From positions 214,557,420 to 214,621,419 of the forward strand of contig JAHLJT010009436.1 in NCBI GenBank assembly GCA_031308135.1: 64,000 nucleotides of DNA, in the 5' to 3' direction. Position 1 is the first letter of the stretch. Each line of letters starts with the position of its first letter. Of the stretch, positions 61,901 to 64,000 are shown piece by piece. The position numbers were made by a program, and so were the translations under genes. Source of the DNA: Acheta domesticus. Lineage: Eukaryota > Arthropoda > Insecta > Orthoptera > Gryllidae. Under the pieces are notes generated by a model. That model was given only the letters and a program-made list of their open reading frames with translations. It was not told the origin of the DNA and did not search any database.

Positions 61901-63107
61901 CGGTTTATTTAGTGTAAATGTGGATGCAAAGTAATTTGCTAGCTCATCGGCTTTCTGAGAAGGCGTATACACTTTTCCTGAGGAAGTATTCAATGGAGGG
62001 ATGGTATTCTTTTTTCTTAATATTTTATTTGTGAATTGCCAAATGGGTTTATTGCTAGTGTTTAGTGATTGAAGTAGTTTTTGAATTTGCTGGTTGTTGA
62101 AGTTTTTGAGTAATTTGCGCACAATATTTATTAGTATGTTAAGTTCTGATTTTAGCCCTGGTATTCTTAATTGTGACCATAGTCTACGGGTTTTGTTTTT
62201 TATTTGTATTAGTTTCTCTATTTCTGGGGGAAGTTTATATTGTTTATCATTATTGGTGCTCTTTGGTTTTAATTCTGTCTCTTTGATTGTGGTGTGTATT
62301 ATGGTGGTTAGTTGGTTGATTGCTCTATTTCTAATGGGCTGGAGAGGATTTTGAATTTTGGAATTGTTGAACTAGTTATCGTTTTAAATTTTTTCAAGTC
62401 AACTTTTAATGTATTTGGATTTGGTACTCGGGCATGCGGTGGGGATATTTGTTGTGTGGTTATTAAAACTGGAATGTGATCCGAACCTTGTTCGAATAAT
62501 GTGGTAGAGTGTAATTTTATTTTTGTGTTGGTGATTCCGATATCGAGGATATCGGGATTTCTTAAGCGATCCTGAGGGTAATATGTGGGACCTGGAGGTG
62601 AAATTATGTTTAGAGTTAGGCGATTTAGTATTTGAGCTAATATTTTCCCATTAGCGTTGGTGTGAGAATATCCCCAGTTTATATTTTTCGAGTTTAAATC
62701 TCCTAGAAGTATGGTGTTATTTAGTTGAAATAGTTTATTAAAGTTATCGTGGTCCAGTTTATCATTTGGTGGATTGTATGCTGCAATTACAGTCCATGTG
62801 ATAATATTATTTTCTATGATAATGACAGTTTCGATATTACCAGTACAAGGGAGAATTATTGGGTAATGTTGAATATTTTTATTAATGGCTATTAGTACTC
62901 CACCTCCTTTCTTTAGGTTTCTGTCGGCTCTGTAAATTGAGTAGTTTGGGATATAAATTTTATTTTTTTCCTTTAAGTGGGTTTCAGTGATGCAAATTAT
63001 ATCTATACGGTGTGAATTTAAGAAGTGTATTAGTCCTGTTTTTTGTTTGTTATGCAGTTAGCATTCCAATTGGCGAGCGTAAATTTTTTTGGGTGTTGTA
63101 TTGCCAT
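58996..63107 (-). pseudogene. Jockey-type LINE ORF2: endonuclease and reverse transcriptase, split by a solo LTR
   Basis: Starts at ATG 63107 (MAIQHPKKFTLANWNAN). The APE endonuclease follows: ICITETHLKE, YRADRNLKKGGGVLIAI, LLGDLNSKNINWGYSHTNA, EQGSDHIPV. After that come the RT: KKAPGHDKIDNLILKNLP, CLRLGYFPQVWK, NSYRPISLLPTLSKLLEK, MGFTERISTHHQLLR, AIFLDISQAFDRTWH, AGLPQGYPLSPALYNLY, AQFADDTAIYSS (catalytic FADD intact), IKYLGLFLDTRLNWKKH, LLYKMIIRPLLLYACPVW. It ends at a stop at 58996. Damage: one-base frameshifts near 63050 (A-run) and near 62350, and the 1410-bp LTR at 59991-61400. Otherwise hundreds of codons are open, so the copy is fairly young. The same minus orientation as its ORF1 upstream supports a near-full-length element. 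Confidence 0.9.
59991..61400 (-). mobile_element. Solo LTR, 1410 bp, 4-bp TSD, inside the Jockey reverse transcriptase
   Basis: On minus it starts TGTGGCGGCATATAGCGG and ends GATGCGTTGCA. GTAT (plus) flanks it at 59987-59990 and 61401-61404. Excising the LTR plus one GTAT rejoins the RT reading frame as KHYHT-IAIFLDIS with no codon lost, so the borders are exact. It is GC-rich through most of its length, has AATAAA on minus near 60090 (about 100 bp from its 3' end) and no coding body. The LTR family is not determined. Confidence 0.88.
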
Positions 63108-63216
63108 TATTGCCGTTAAAGAAGGCGGAGAATGAATTTTGGATTGAGTTGATTATAGTGTGTATAAGTGTGTTTATGACATTGGTTATATAGGATGTAA
63201 TTGCATTAATTATTGT

Positions 63217-63960
63217 TTATAATGGGAAAGTTTTGATTTGTTTCCTGGGAAAGATTGGTTGAATTTGAATTGTTGATGGGATTTGGGTGGGCCTGGGATG
63301 TGGTGCTGCTAAAATGAGTGAAATTGTTGAGAAGTGGTGTTTGGGGAAGAAAAGGGAAGGTGGAGTTTGATTGAAGTGGAATGGATTGGTGGGAAAATCT
63401 TTGGTTTCTAATTTGGGAGTTGTTTTGATTGACCGTTTTCCTTTTTTCAATGAATTCTTTTAGGTAAGGACAGCTGGAGTCTCGATTATTGGCCGGGTGA
63501 CTACCATGGCAGTTACGACATTTCGGAACTTGATCACGATTAGGACAAGTTACTGAGTAGTGATTACCCGAGCAAAAAGCACAGCTAATAGAGTGGTTGC
63601 AATTGTTCTTTGTATGGTGTATGGCTACAATCCAGTCACCGTTGGCATTGTATAGGACCTTCGGTTTTTTTCCTTGCTTCTGCTTTTACTCTATGATTAC
63701 AAATTTGCTTAATGGCTAGAATATTGTCTATTGGTTCTTGTCCTGAAAAAACAGCTGCAACTACTGGTATAGGTTTGTTTTCTTTGTGAAGTCTGGTGAT
63801 TTTTATCAGTGAAGGAAAACGTTTTAGATCTTGATATATTTCTTGGTCAGTAATGGATTGGATGACGTTCTTGAACACTACAGATATGTTTTTATTCAAC
63901 GGGTCTTTGAAAGAGTGAAAACTTCGATGAGTGTGAATTAAAGTTAAGTTAATTTAAGTT
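63217..63960 (-). pseudogene. Jockey-type LINE ORF1 (gag-like, CCHC zinc knuckles), partial
   Basis: Minus frame from beyond ~63960: HTHRSFHSFKDPLNKN, SVVFKNVIQSITDQEIYQDL, IPVVAAVFSGQEPID, VKAEARKK and QCQR, the start of the first knuckle. A frameshift near 63640 moves the rest to another frame: HTKNNCNHSISCAFCSGNHY (CX2CX4HX4C), then CRNCHGSHPANNRDSSC and a Pro/Thr-rich tail ending near 63217. The order (conserved pre-knuckle domain, three CCHC motifs, ~110-bp gap, ORF2) is that of Jockey/I-group elements. The N-terminus is outside the window. Confidence 0.8.
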
Positions 63961-64000
63961 TCGAAAGTCCGTTGGTGAGTTTTCACTTATTTTTATTTTA

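Overview
This is a eukaryotic nuclear window, most likely from an insect or another arthropod with a large, AT-rich, transposon-filled genome. The evidence is GT-AG spliced genes with kilobase introns, Jockey- and CR1-type LINEs, an insect-style tRNA-derived SINE, and many hAT, pogo and foldback elements. I cannot name the species.

Two host genes are recognisable, both on the minus strand. (1) WDR35/IFT121, an intraflagellar transport IFT-A subunit, fills about 612-13664. Twenty coding exons can be joined with GT-AG junctions and matching phases, giving the first ~1031 residues. The last ~140 residues lie beyond base 1. (2) A TM6SF-family (EXPERA-domain) membrane protein occupies 25867-33584 in five coding exons. 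It is complete at 418 residues and ends in an unusual 57-residue lysine/glutamate tail. I see no functional link between the two genes; one concerns cilium assembly, the other ER/Golgi lipid handling.

Nearly everything else is repeat, often nested. WDR35 introns hold a 707-bp MITE, a ~380-bp MITE and a long member of a dispersed family. From 13.7 to 25.8 kb (between the genes) lie a 176-bp hAT MITE, a GC-rich block, an inverted-repeat element, a palindromic MITE, a decayed Jockey-like reverse transcriptase split by a small hAT, a solo LTR inside another inverted-repeat element, and a 1.4-kb hAT element. TM6SF introns hold a palindromic MITE 23 nt from the last 3' splice site, further MITEs and a minisatellite. 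From 33.6 to 58.9 kb I find no host gene. That stretch has a pogo/Tigger-like element, AT/GA microsatellites, dispersed-family copies, a SINE, a ~500-bp-arm near-identical inverted repeat, and a CR1-type LINE interrupted by a 3.1-kb hAT that itself contains another hAT-like element. From 59.0 kb to the end is a Jockey-type LINE (minus strand), little decayed except for frameshifts, whose reverse transcriptase is split by a 1410-bp solo LTR with a 4-bp target duplication.

The most noteworthy items are the lysine tail of the TM6SF protein and the MITE at its splice site; the three-copy palindromic family; the long perfect hairpin at 47.4-49.0 kb; and exact insertion footprints that give relative ages for several elements. 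Nothing here looks like an operon, CRISPR array or bacterial system.
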